Shown: positions 24,275 through 32,904, counted from the first letter of the stretch. The stretch is 64,000 nt of DNA from Nitrobacter vulgaris (GCF_031453995.1 NZ_JAVDPZ010000009.1:74415-138414); one strand, 5' to 3'. Notes: generated from the sequence alone by a model not told the origin. Numbers and translations are program-made.

Positions 24275-25426
24275 ATGACCACGAAGTCGCGCGAGCACCT
24301 TTACGGCACCTCCGTTCGCATGTCCGCCCACCGGGCACGGGAGGCACGCATGGAAGCGGATAAGCTGGCCTGCATCGCATGGTCTGAGCGCATGCTGGGG
24401 TTCAAGGGACCTGCCCAGCCCTCACCGCTGCTGGGTGACGCGCTGAATGCCGACTTCCGTTATCTCGAGATTCGATGTGCCGGCTGCGATTTGCATTCCG
24501 CCGTTGATCTGACGACAGTGCGCCGGCCGAAAACCACTCCTATCCATGAGCTCGAACGCCATATGGCGTGCAAGGACTGTTCGCAGGTCCGCGGCTATCG
24601 GTACAAGCGCGGGCAACTGGTTGCCTTGAACACCGATCTCGGCGAACGATCCGCCTTCGGTATGGTGGCCGGGCGAGCGATAGGAATGTGCAACCTCTAT
24701 TCTATGACGAAGAACGTCGATGCGATCCGACGGCTGTTCGGGGCGATGAAAAGCCAGGTCGGTAATCTGCCATCTTTGCCAGGCATCTTCCCTGACTACC
24801 CTGCCCCGATCGTTCGCAATTTGGCCGGTGAGCGCGAGATCGTCATGGCGCGCTGGGGTATGCCCACGTCACCAGTCGCGTTGATGGAGGCCACGAAGAA
24901 GCGTGCGGCCAAGCTCGAGGCCAAAGGTCGACCAGTTGACTTCAAGGAGCTGCTGCGGCTCGAGCCGGACAGCGGTGTGACGAACATCCGCAACACCTCG
25001 AGCATGCATTGGCAGCGATGGCTGGGCCCCGAAAACCGGTGCCTTGTGCCGTTCACATCATTTTCGGAATACGACACGATTGATGGCAAGAAAGTGCCTG
25101 TCTGGTTCGCGATCAACGAGAGCCGGCCACTGCTGGCCTTTGCCGGGATCTGGACGAACTGGACCTGCGTGCGGAAAACAAAGGAAGGCGAGATCACCGC
25201 GGACGTCTTCGGCTTCCTCACCTGTCAGCCGAACGCAGAGGTTTGTAACGTGCATCCGAAGGCGATGCCGGTGGTCCTGGCCACCGCCGAGGACTATGAC
25301 ATCTGGATGCGGGCACCGTGGGATGAGGCCAAGGCACTACAGCGACCCTTGCCGGACGGGTCGCTCCGCATCGTTGCTACAGGCGAAAAAGAGGACGGCA
25401 AGGACTCCACAGCAATTCTCATATGA
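24275..25426 (+). CDS. SRAP (YedK/HMCES-type) protein with Cys-rich N-terminal extension
   Basis: A 383-residue frame holding two parts. Residues 1-137 form a zinc-ribbon-like protein (RCAGCDLHS...HMACKDCSQVRGYRYKRGQL). Residues 138-383 are a complete SRAP domain: MCNLYSMTKN, NIRNTSSMHW, VPFTSFSEYD and HPKAMPVVLA, with the catalytic Cys, Glu and His. SRAP proteins attach their Cys2, exposed after Met removal, to abasic DNA. In the long frame that Cys would be residue 139 and buried, so translation from the internal ATG at 24686 (preceded by TAGGA) is likely. The two parts probably arose from adjacent genes. SRAP identity is firm; which start is used is not. Confidence 0.8.
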   Translation: MTTKSREHLYGTSVRMSAHRAREARMEADKLACIAWSERMLGFKGPAQPSPLLGDALNADFRYLEIRCAGCDLHSAVDLTTVRRPKTTPIHELERHMACKDCSQVRGYRYKRGQLVALNTDLGERSAFGMVAGRAIGMCNLYSMTKNVDAIRRLFGAMKSQVGNLPSLPGIFPDYPAPIVRNLAGEREIVMARWGMPTSPVALMEATKKRAAKLEAKGRPVDFKELLRLEPDSGVTNIRNTSSMHWQRWLGPENRCLVPFTSFSEYDTIDGKKVPVWFAINESRPLLAFAGIWTNWTCVRKTKEGEITADVFGFLTCQPNAEVCNVHPKAMPVVLATAEDYDIWMRAPWDEAKALQRPLPDGSLRIVATGEKEDGKDSTAILI

Positions 25427-25721
25427 ACGGCCCCACCGCTTCCAAGATCCAATCCCGATGCGGACGGGAGCACGATCCGAACCATTGGCCAAGCGGCCGA
25501 GTATGCGAGCAGTCTTCCGGCAAAGATCGGCAACACCGAGCCATGGCAGCGCGCCGCGAGGGTGCTGCACGAGGCCGTGGAGACGGCGGACCTTTCGTGT
25601 TCATGGCCCGGATCAACTTCTATCGGGCCGTGTACGGCGACACTTTACCGCCGATCGGAAACCCGGAAGGCAAGAAGGGGAACCGCTGGGGAAGCGAACA
25701 CTGCGAGAGACAGATAGCGGC
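25423..25721 (+). pseudogene. frameshifted small protein gene downstream of SRAP
   Basis: The pieces lie in three frames: ERPHRFQDPIPM near the start; then DGSTIRTIGQAAEYASSLPA, KIGNTEPWQRAARVLHEAVE; then FMARINFYRAVYGDTLPP and GNPEGKKGNRWG. Read together they make one small protein. At least two frameshifts separate the pieces. The ATG overlaps the SRAP stop by ATGA, so it once followed SRAP in an operon. Confidence 0.5.
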
Positions 25722-25767
25722 CAAGGCGTTAAGCATAGCTCACTGTAGTGTTGATCCGTGGGGTGAG

Positions 25768-27657
25768 ATGAGATACCGGCCCGACATTGACGGACTGAGG
25801 GCCGTAGCGGTCCTTTTAGTGGTCGCGAACCATGCGTTCGGACCGTCCTGCCCAGGCGGCTTCGTAGGTGTTGATATCTTCTTCGTGATATCTGGATACC
25901 TCATCACCGACTTGCTGCTGACCGAAATTCAGGCCGGCACGTTCAGCCTGTTGGGATTCTATGAACGGCGCATTCGACGGATCTTCCCTGCACTGATCTT
26001 GGTGCTAGCGATGGTCTTTGCTGTCGGTTGGTTCCGGTTGCTTCCCGCCGAGCTGATATCCCTTGGCAAGAACACCATTGCCAGCGCCCTGTTTTCGTCG
26101 AACCTGCTGCTACTTTCCGAAGTCGATTATTTCGATGTGGCCGCGCGATCAAAGCCGCTGCTTCACATCTGGTCGCTTGGGGTCGAAGAGCAATTCTATA
26201 TCGTATGGCCGTTGCTACTTGCCGGCTTGACGGCATGGCGCGTTTCCATTCGATCGGCCCTGATCATATTCATCGGAGCGTCTGTTGCTCTGAGTGCTTA
26301 CCTGACAACAACACACCCTGCTGCAGCATACTATCTGCCATTCACGCGGGCGTGGGAGCTCGGAGTGGGTGCCGCGATCGTCCTGTTTCGAGGTCAGATC
26401 GCAGCGGTCTTTGCGCATCGCATTATAGACGACTTAGCCAGCATGGTTGGCATTGCACTCATCGCCTATGCCGCTTGGCGCTTCTCCGCGAAGACACCGT
26501 TCCCGGGCATAGCTGCAGCCGTGCCGGTGTTAGGGGCGGCGCTTATCATCGCTGCGAAAGGCGCGATGATGAACACCTTCATTTTAGGCTCTCGCGCGCC
26601 GGTGTTTTTTGGTCTGATTTCTTACCCGCTATATCTCTGGCACTGGCCAGTACTCGTCTACGCAGGATTTTCAAAGATAACGTTGCTAACGGACTTAGAG
26701 CGAGGACTGTGCGTAACTGTAGCCATCGCGCTCGCCTGGTTGACATTTCGCTTCGTCGAAAATCCGATCCGGCGCCGAAGGATACCCGCAGCAATTCCTG
26801 GGCTAGTGGGAGCCATGGTCAGTGTAGCCGCCGTAGGCATTATTGCGGTGACCTGGTCAGGATTTCCGGAGCGCATCCCTTCCGATATCAGGCAAGCGGC
26901 GAATACGACAGCAGGACGTTTCATGATGAGATACGGTGAATGCCACGTGTCACCGGAGGATCACGCCAAGCTTTTACCGAGCTGCGTCGAAACGGGACGC
27001 AACCCATCGATAGCGATCTGGGGCGACAGCACGGCTGGCGCGCTTTCAGCAGGCTTCCGACAGCAGGACGATACGACCCGACCCGGAATTACGCAGTTCA
27101 CGCTAAATTGGTGCGCACCGCTCATCGTTGAAAGTCCCTATTACCCCCAGACATGTCGCGAAGCCAATCTGGATATTCTCCATCGCATCATCAGCGCCCA
27201 CCCCGACGTTGTTCTCCTTCATTCCCTTTGGCGTGTAGCCAACGAGTCGAACGTCGGTCCGACCGTTAAGGCACTGCAGGCCCGCGGCCTTCGCGTGATA
27301 ATCGTCGGCCGCGTACCGATATGGAAAACCTCGCTTCCCCGTCTATACGCCGAGTACTACCGCGCCCGCGGGGCCATCATCCCTCAACGGGTTACCGAAT
27401 TTGTTCAACAATCGGATCGAGAACTGAAACAAACTGCACAGATCCTCGGCGTGGAGTTTTATTCTGTCGTCGATAGCCTTTGCAACGCGGACGGTTGTCT
27501 TACGAGGACGTCTGACGATGCCGCCAATATAATAGCGGCTGACCAGGTTCATTTTACGCCAGCAGGCTCGAAGTTTGTTGTATCGAAGATGATTGAAGCA
27601 CTGGGCCTTACGCGGGGTTCTGCTCACCACAGCACCGCTGACGCGGGGCTGCACTGA
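25768..27657 (+). CDS. OafA-type acyltransferase with SGNH domain
   Basis: A 629-residue inner-membrane enzyme expected to acetylate O-antigen or another surface glycan. The acyltransferase-3 half shows RYRPDIDGLRAVAVLLVV, FVGVDIFFVISGYLITDLLL, FYERRIRRIFPAL, HIWSLGVEEQFYIVWPLLL and YPLYLWHWPVLVYAGF, spread over about ten membrane segments. The periplasmic SGNH half (from about residue 390) has IWGDSTAGAL with the catalytic Ser and DQVHFTPAGSKFV with the Asp/His pair. I start at the ATG 25768, where the family begins, since the longer frame covers a decayed gene. It is complete in both domains. Confidence 0.88.
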   Translation: MRYRPDIDGLRAVAVLLVVANHAFGPSCPGGFVGVDIFFVISGYLITDLLLTEIQAGTFSLLGFYERRIRRIFPALILVLAMVFAVGWFRLLPAELISLGKNTIASALFSSNLLLLSEVDYFDVAARSKPLLHIWSLGVEEQFYIVWPLLLAGLTAWRVSIRSALIIFIGASVALSAYLTTTHPAAAYYLPFTRAWELGVGAAIVLFRGQIAAVFAHRIIDDLASMVGIALIAYAAWRFSAKTPFPGIAAAVPVLGAALIIAAKGAMMNTFILGSRAPVFFGLISYPLYLWHWPVLVYAGFSKITLLTDLERGLCVTVAIALAWLTFRFVENPIRRRRIPAAIPGLVGAMVSVAAVGIIAVTWSGFPERIPSDIRQAANTTAGRFMMRYGECHVSPEDHAKLLPSCVETGRNPSIAIWGDSTAGALSAGFRQQDDTTRPGITQFTLNWCAPLIVESPYYPQTCREANLDILHRIISAHPDVVLLHSLWRVANESNVGPTVKALQARGLRVIIVGRVPIWKTSLPRLYAEYYRARGAIIPQRVTEFVQQSDRELKQTAQILGVEFYSVVDSLCNADGCLTRTSDDAANIIAADQVHFTPAGSKFVVSKMIEALGLTRGSAHHSTADAGLH

Positions 27658-27876
27658 AATGCAAAAAGCCCCGCCACCTGCCGAAGCCGATGACGGGGGC
27701 AGTTTTCTCGAAGGACGCTCGGCTAAGAGCGCAGGCTCGCCGAGCAGGTCGGATGTCCCGGCCGACACTCGGAGCGGCGGCCTGCATTTGGACAGCGCCC
27801 CGACCTATGCTGCAGGCTAGCGCACCGGATCGAGCTGCCAATCCGGCCGTCTCAATTATGATTTGGAAAGACTTGG
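27658..27876. other. intergenic region with a possible terminator
   Basis: CAAAAAGCCCCGCC...GACGGGGGCAGTTTT (27664-27705) can form a GCCCCG/CGGGGC hairpin. It may terminate the acyltransferase transcript. No gene is seen. Confidence 0.35.
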
Positions 27877-28374
27877 ATGAAGTTTTTCGATTGGACAACC
27901 AACGTCGACGGATTCGTGTCAGTCGGAACCAGCACTTGCGACAAGCTTCTCAGCGACGCGAAAATGTCTCCGCGCAGGCGATCACACCTTCTCCTCCACG
28001 AAAGTCATGCTGATCCGACGCAACGGTTGCTCGTTGCTTTCGATCAAGGCAGCTATATGCAACCACATCGCCATCCTGAGCAGTGGGAAATGATTGTCCC
28101 GATGCGGGGGACGCTCGCTCTGCTGCTATTCTCCGATGACGGGTATGTCGCTGAGAGAATCGAGCTCACCGCAGGATCGGTCCCGATCTCGCAGATCACT
28201 GTGGGAGCCTGGCACACGGTAGTCGCTATGACGTCTTCTGCGCTCATGCTTGAGATCAAACCCGGGCCATTCCGAGTTGCGGAGTTTTTTGAACAGTTCC
28301 CTACCGAGAATTCGCCAGATGCGGGACGGGCGGCGAATTGGTTAACCTCCGCGAAAACTGGAGACCGATGGTGA
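27877..28374 (+). CDS. WbuC-family cupin
   Basis: A 165-residue cupin of the WbuC type, found in O-antigen gene clusters. Family features in order: KMSPRRRSHLLLHESH, TQRLLVAFDQGSYMQPHRHP (two metal-binding His), QWEMIVPMRGTLALLLFSDD (Glu), VGAWHTVVAM (last His) and EIKPGPF. Cupins of this family are thought to act in nucleotide-sugar or lipopolysaccharide modification; the exact reaction is unclear. Together with the acyltransferase it suggests a surface glycan module. Confidence 0.82.
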   Translation: MKFFDWTTNVDGFVSVGTSTCDKLLSDAKMSPRRRSHLLLHESHADPTQRLLVAFDQGSYMQPHRHPEQWEMIVPMRGTLALLLFSDDGYVAERIELTAGSVPISQITVGAWHTVVAMTSSALMLEIKPGPFRVAEFFEQFPTENSPDAGRAANWLTSAKTGDRW

Positions 28375-28453
28375 GGTTTCGGGAGGCGCTGTTCTTCAAG
28401 AGCACAACGTGATTCACGACGGATTGTTGCGCAACTTCCAATTTAGTGATGCC

Positions 28454-30718
28454 TTAGAGCTGGTTTAAGTTGTCGGACGCGGTGATGCCCGTCGAACCAG
28501 TGGTTTGAACAGTGGCAGAAAACGTCCTGCAAAACCTATTCTGGGTGATAAAGCTACCCGTATTTGTAAAGCCGTTGAATTTGATGCCAATGATCGATGC
28601 AGCACCAGATCGGATCGTATTGCCTTGGACGTTGCAATAGAACAGTTGATACGTACTCGTCGGACTATCAAACTCGATTCCAACGGACGATGCTGCCGCC
28701 AACCATATTTGGTTATTCCGAACGGTAATATCATTCGTGGTAGCGCCAGCATAACTCCGGCAAATAATTCCTTTTGTCCCGGCGTCTTGGATTATGTTGT
28801 CCTGAACAACAATGTTGCTGCCGTTGTACGTGGCACTTTCAAACACGATGCCGCGATCAGCACCGCGAATGGTGTTGTTCGCGATGTTCAAACAGGTGTT
28901 CGTAGTCGGAGCCGTGTTACACCAAATCGCATCCACCGTCGTGTTGACGATGGTGTTGCCTATGACCGTTGTCTCATAAGAGCCATTCAAACATATGCCG
29001 CCTTTCGGTAGCGTACCGTTTAGCGTGTCCGGTCCCTGACTAACGATCAGGTTGTCGTTAATGATGCTTCCAGGCCAGATGTTCGCTTGGTAGATACCAA
29101 TCGAACGCGGTGAGTGAATCTTGTTTCCTGTAGTTCGTCCGTACTTACCGTTAAAAAACGGCGCGTTCGCGTAAATAAGGATTGCGTAAGCACCGCAATC
29201 ATTCGAGATACCCTGCTGCCCCGCGTTCCAGATCGTGTTGTTCTTGATCGTAAAGTTATACACTTGATTTTGCACGATGACGCCGCTCTTGATGTAATCG
29301 GCGTAAACCACATTGTTCTCAATCAAGACTTCGGTCAGCAGATAGCCGGAGTCGCCAGATCCAAACACCCCGCAGAAAGACGACGAAATTGTAATCACCG
29401 CAGGCCCACGAGCATTGCCTGTCTTACTGACAGCGATGTTGTCGCGGATGACAATGTTCGACATGGCACGGGCTTCGTAGTTCTCACTGAAAACCCAATA
29501 ATCGCCCTTGAAGTTCTCGAAATAGCATTGCTCAACGAGAAACCCGGAACAGCTACCTACGGTGTAATTCACGAACCATATTGCTGCACCGTTGGCGAAA
29601 GCGTTGGCTTGGCGGTTGCCCATGAACCGAATGTTTCGATACGTGATGTTGCTTTGACCGTCGGTCTGAAACACCGCGGGGATGACGCCAGTACCCGTGA
29701 CAGTGATGCTCGCGCCCGTACCGTCAATGGTAACGTTATCTCGCGTGATGATTAGGCCACTCGTCGCGGTGCCGGAAGCGAGCTGATAGTCGCCGCTACC
29801 GAGAACGGCAGTAACGTTGTAGGCCGTACTTGCGTTGATCGCGGCCAGCCACGCCAGAAGCGCAGTCGTGTCATCCGTCGAGCCGTCTCCAACCCCGCCG
29901 TAGTCCTTGATATGGATTACGTCGAGCGTGCCCCCTTCGGAAAGCGCCGCAATCGCCTCTGCTGTGCGCAACGGCGTCATCAACTTGGTGTTTTCGATGC
30001 CGGCCTCGGCCTCTGCCTGCGACGCAATCGTGATGCTGGCGGCTGATGCTGCCGCCGCATCGGCGCTTGCATCGGCAGCCGTCGCACTGGCCGCGGCGTT
30101 GGTCGCGCTGGTCGAAGCTGCTGTTGCGCTGTTCGATGCGGCTGTCGCCTGCGTGGTCGCTGTAGTAGCGCTGCCTGACGCCGCCGTGGCGGAATTGGAC
30201 GCGGCCGTAGCACTGCCAGACGCTGCAGTCGCGCTGTCGGCGGAGCTCGTGGCAGAGCTCGCCGAAGCCGTAGCGGAACTCGCAGCGGCGTTCTGCGACG
30301 CCAAAGCCGCCGCAGCCGACGTCGCAGCCGCGGTCGCCTGCTCGCCAAAATCGACGATCAGCTCCCACTTGCTCTCATCGAAGCCATCGGTCGAAGTGTG
30401 GTCGACGTTGGCGATGTAAAACTTGTTGGCGTAGAAGACGGTGCTGTCCGTCGTGTACGCGACACCCGCTTCCCACGTCGTCGGAAGGCTGAAACCGAGA
30501 TCGAAGGTCGCGTCCAACTGGTTGACGCCAACCGAACCATTGGCCAAACGGCCATCGGAGCGCGTAAACAGCTTCATGAACTCAACAACTTCGCCCACGG
30601 ACGTCACGACCGCGTTCAGATCGACATTCACCTGGTTGCCAGGCAACGGTCGCGTCGGATTGCTGACCTGGTAGCTCTGGAAGTCGTACTGACGGGTGTA
30701 TTTTGTAGGATAGGGCAT
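28454..30718 (-). CDS. phage-type tailspike/tail fibre with beta-helix
   Basis: A 754-residue receptor-binding-type protein. The N-terminus (MPYPTKYTRQYDFQSYQVSN, NQVNVDLNAVVTSVGEVVEF) matches particle-attachment domains of phage tail proteins. Residues 127-235 are an Ala/Ser/Thr repeat region with a seven-residue rhythm, a likely trimeric coil. TKLMTPLRTAEAIAAL follows, then IKDYGGVGDGSTDDTTALLA, the start of a pectate-lyase-3-like right-handed beta-helix that runs to the end with many Asn/Ile rungs (IVIRDNIAVS, NNTIWNAG, GNTIVNTT). I chose the ATG at 30718 because the tail domain starts there. It is not beside other tail genes. Enzymatic activity on polysaccharide is possible but unproven. 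Confidence 0.8.
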   Translation of the reverse strand: MPYPTKYTRQYDFQSYQVSNPTRPLPGNQVNVDLNAVVTSVGEVVEFMKLFTRSDGRLANGSVGVNQLDATFDLGFSLPTTWEAGVAYTTDSTVFYANKFYIANVDHTSTDGFDESKWELIVDFGEQATAAATSAAAALASQNAAASSATASASSATSSADSATAASGSATAASNSATAASGSATTATTQATAASNSATAASTSATNAAASATAADASADAAAASAASITIASQAEAEAGIENTKLMTPLRTAEAIAALSEGGTLDVIHIKDYGGVGDGSTDDTTALLAWLAAINASTAYNVTAVLGSGDYQLASGTATSGLIITRDNVTIDGTGASITVTGTGVIPAVFQTDGQSNITYRNIRFMGNRQANAFANGAAIWFVNYTVGSCSGFLVEQCYFENFKGDYWVFSENYEARAMSNIVIRDNIAVSKTGNARGPAVITISSSFCGVFGSGDSGYLLTEVLIENNVVYADYIKSGVIVQNQVYNFTIKNNTIWNAGQQGISNDCGAYAILIYANAPFFNGKYGRTTGNKIHSPRSIGIYQANIWPGSIINDNLIVSQGPDTLNGTLPKGGICLNGSYETTVIGNTIVNTTVDAIWCNTAPTTNTCLNIANNTIRGADRGIVFESATYNGSNIVVQDNIIQDAGTKGIICRSYAGATTNDITVRNNQIWLAAASSVGIEFDSPTSTYQLFYCNVQGNTIRSGAASIIGIKFNGFTNTGSFITQNRFCRTFSATVQTTGSTGITASDNLNQL

Positions 30719-30899
30719 ACCGGCGACACTTTCGATGGCGCGTTTAGCGCAGTGCTGCCGGCGGAGCAGCTGTGTCACCCAATCGCTATACTATCATGAA
30801 CGAGGAGAGTTGGAAGCGCTTATACTTTGGCAGCGCGGCGTTCACGCACAGTAAATCAGTTCAGCGAGAGTCCGAGAATCAACTAAGCAGGCTTGAATC

Positions 30900-31154
30900 T
30901 CACGGCTCATCTGTCTTTTTCCAGTTTTGATCGAGCGACTGCCAGAGTTCAGCCTTGCGTTCGTCATCCCGAAGGTCCATTCGGCTGCCGATCCAAAAGC
31001 ACCCGTAGATTAACGCGAACAAAAAGCTGAAAATGACCAACACGTCATAGCTGAATACGTACAGCGTAAGAACGCGTACGGTGTCGACGGCTGACGCCCA
31101 CGACGAAGCCATGGTCTGGCTAAGCGCCGGCGCCACAAAAATGCAAAACTGCAC
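30900..31154 (-). CDS. small single-span membrane protein
   Basis: An 84-residue protein with one clear membrane segment (VLVIFSFLFALIYGCFWIGS) and a cytoplasmic charged tail (DLRDDERKAELWQSLDQNWK). The first ATG gives a hydrophobic N-terminus; a second ATG 14 codons in is also possible. It lies upstream of the tailspike on the same strand with a 180-bp gap. Function unknown; a lysis-type or accessory role is only a guess. Confidence 0.45.
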   Translation of the reverse strand: MQFCIFVAPALSQTMASSWASAVDTVRVLTLYVFSYDVLVIFSFLFALIYGCFWIGSRMDLRDDERKAELWQSLDQNWKKTDEP

Positions 31155-31698
31155 GCCTTCGGTATTTCATATGCATGCCACGACCGCGCTCCCGCCGTTG
31201 CTGCTGTCAATCTCTCCCTTTTGGTGCTGCCCGAGGGATTCTGAAACCAAAAAATTAGCGCCGCGGCGTTCCGACGTTTGGCGGCGACACGGCCGGCCCC
31301 CCACCAGGGGGTGCTCCCTCACCCGGCGGCCTCCCGCCCTCCGCTGGCCGCGACACACGGCTCGTGTTGACTTTGTCGCATTTCCTGCAGCGTGCAAAAT
31401 AATTTTCAGCAGCAATAACGATTAGCGTTCAAGGCGGTGTGTGTGTTGACTTCTGCTTACAACAGCAGATTCACGGGAATGCGGCTCTTGCGCTTCTGAT
31501 TTTTTGGCGCATCATCACGGCGGGTCGAAAGCCCACTGAATCTAAGCCGAATGTCGTTACCGGTCAGTCGGCGATCATAATTTCTAGTCCGGGGGCCGCG
31601 CGCGCATGTCCAAGGCGCGAGCCTAAAGGCGTGCGGGGCTGCTCTTAGATGCGGTCATTTCGCCCCCGGATGCAATTTTGCTCGAAAGGCAAACATCT
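31155..31698. other. intergenic region in the island's right part
   Basis: About 540 bp without a convincing gene. There is a GC-rich part (31260-31370) and an AT-richer part (31371-31460) that could hold the promoter of the next gene, but no site can be fixed. Confidence 0.35.
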
Positions 31699-31989
31699 AT
31701 GAACGCTTTGAAGAAAGTCTCCGCCGGTCAAATGCCCACCGACCGCGTCACCGATATCGTCGACCGCCTTAAGGCGCGCAACGTACCGATATCCCTGATC
31801 TTTGATGATGGTTTGGCAATGATTCAGGCCCACGTGCCGTCCGGCCAAGCCGCCCGCATGCTGAAGCCGCTGGGCCGGAAAGCCGTTGGGCAATTCTATG
31901 CGATGCCCGGCAATATGGTGGTTATTGACGCAATCCTCACGTACGGCCAGGCGGAGCGAATGCTGGCAGCAGGGCGGGCAACGGCCTAA
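31699..31989 (+). CDS. hypothetical protein at the right end of the island
   Basis: A 96-residue alpha/beta protein: TDRVTDIVDRLKARNVPISL, FDDGLAMIQAHVPSGQAARM, GQFYAMPGNMVVIDAILTYG. AAAGG lies upstream of the ATG at 31699; the frame could start seven codons earlier at TTG. It is the last gene before attR. No family recognised. Position next to att may suggest a regulatory or maintenance role, which is unproven. Confidence 0.5.
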   Translation: MNALKKVSAGQMPTDRVTDIVDRLKARNVPISLIFDDGLAMIQAHVPSGQAARMLKPLGRKAVGQFYAMPGNMVVIDAILTYGQAERMLAAGRATA

Positions 31990-32021
31990 ATGGTGCTGCG
32001 CGAGGCGCTGAAAATGCGCCT

Positions 32022-32042
32022 CGTGTTTCCCCGGTGCTTCCC
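32022..32042 (+). repeat. right copy of 21-bp direct repeat, putative integrase arm site
   Basis: Exact repeat of 11514-11534, in the same orientation, 67 bp inside attR. Confidence 0.5.
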
Positions 32043-32109
32043 AGGACGGGAAAATCATCTAACGACAATCGGAGGCAATGCAGAATATGTCAGGATTTCA
32101 ATCGCTTAG

Positions 32110-32155
32110 TTGGTCGGAGCGAGAGGATTTGAACCTCCGACCCCTAGTCTCCCAG
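32110..32155 (-). repeat. attR core within tRNA-Pro
   Basis: The 46-bp partner of 11352-11397, reaching from one base past the CCA end to the anticodon loop. Confidence 0.9.
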
Positions 32156-32188
32156 ACTAGTGCGCTAACCGGGCTGCGCTACGCTCCG
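32111..32188 (-). tRNA. tRNA-Pro (anticodon GGG)
   Basis: A 78-base cloverleaf: acceptor stem CGGAGCG/CGCTCCG with discriminator A and encoded CCA, D stem GCGC/GCGC, anticodon stem CTAGT/ACTAG with loop CTGGGAG (anticodon GGG), and T arm GGAGG-TTCAAAT-CCTCT with one G-U pair. It is complete and the insertion site of the island, whose attR core is its 3' half. After insertion it no longer has its original terminator, which stayed at 11323-11346. Confidence 0.95.
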
Positions 32189-32269
32189 TGCCGTTACGGC
32201 CACGTTTCCATTATAGCGTTTTCAAGCGAAGTGATACGGGGTCTTATAAAGAAAATGCGTCAACAAAAG

Positions 32270-32866
32270 CTACGGCTCACCCTCGCTGAGTGCGTCGTCC
32301 AATAGTTGCCTGCAGGCAACAAGTTCAGCCAACACATCCTTTAGTTTCGCAAGCTCGATCGCGGTGGCGCCCACGCCCGGAATCGCACCACTGTCGGGAC
32401 CGGACCAGAGCACGTCGTCGAGATCGTGCCGTAGCGGCTTATGCACACCCGACTCTCGCGCGCGAGACGAACTGTCGTCGACATCCTCGTCGTCGTCTGA
32501 GTCCTCGGTCTCGTAGCCGGACTCGTCCTCCTCATCGACTGCGCCGAGAGTGTTGCGGATATCGTCCTCGATTGCGCCGAAAGCCGCGGCAGACGACCCC
32601 TCGGTCAGGCTCTGCACTGATTTGATGCCGTGCTCTTTCAGAATCCGTTGCACGCCGCGGATGGTGTAACCCTCGCTGTACAACAGATGGCGAATGCCGC
32701 GAAGCAGATCGACATCGTCCGGACGATAGTAGCGCCGGCCGCCACTGCGCTTCATCGGCTTGATCTGCGAGAACCGGGTTTCCCAGAACCGCAGGACATG
32801 CTGGGGGATATCGAGATCGTCGGCGACCTCGCTAATCGTCCGAAAAGCATCCGGTGCCTTGTTCAA
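32270..32866 (-). CDS. MerR-family transcriptional regulator
   Basis: A 198-residue regulator. Residues 8-80 are the MerR DNA-binding domain: FRTISEVADDLDIPQHVLRF, WETRFSQIKPMKRSGGRRYY, RPDDVDLLRGIRHLLYSEGY, TIRGVQRILKEHGI. The middle is very acidic (EDSDDDEDVDD) and the end is a helix (AIELAKLKDVLAELVACRQL). It is the alphaproteobacterial type found beside ihfA, fabH and plsX and is probably the last gene of that operon. The ligand is unknown. It is complete. Confidence 0.88.
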   Translation of the reverse strand: MNKAPDAFRTISEVADDLDIPQHVLRFWETRFSQIKPMKRSGGRRYYRPDDVDLLRGIRHLLYSEGYTIRGVQRILKEHGIKSVQSLTEGSSAAAFGAIEDDIRNTLGAVDEEDESGYETEDSDDDEDVDDSSSRARESGVHKPLRHDLDDVLWSGPDSGAIPGVGATAIELAKLKDVLAELVACRQLLDDALSEGEP

Positions 32867-32904
32867 AGGCTCGCTCCTCTGCCAATCGTGCGCCGAACGC
32901 CGGT

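Larger units (their letters stand above)
11352..32155. mobile_element. 20.8-kb integrative island in tRNA-Pro(GGG)
   Basis: The ends are marked by a 46-bp direct repeat (11352-11397 and 32110-32155) equal to the 3' half of the tRNA-Pro gene. A tyrosine integrase sits immediately inside the left end and reads inward, followed by an AlpA-like regulator and a primase-polymerase replication protein, the usual front of phage satellites and tRNA-borne islands. Cargo includes a second recombinase, an IS630 copy, small and decayed genes, an SRAP protein, an acyltransferase, a cupin and a tailspike. No structural head genes or terminase are inside. Confidence 0.85.
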
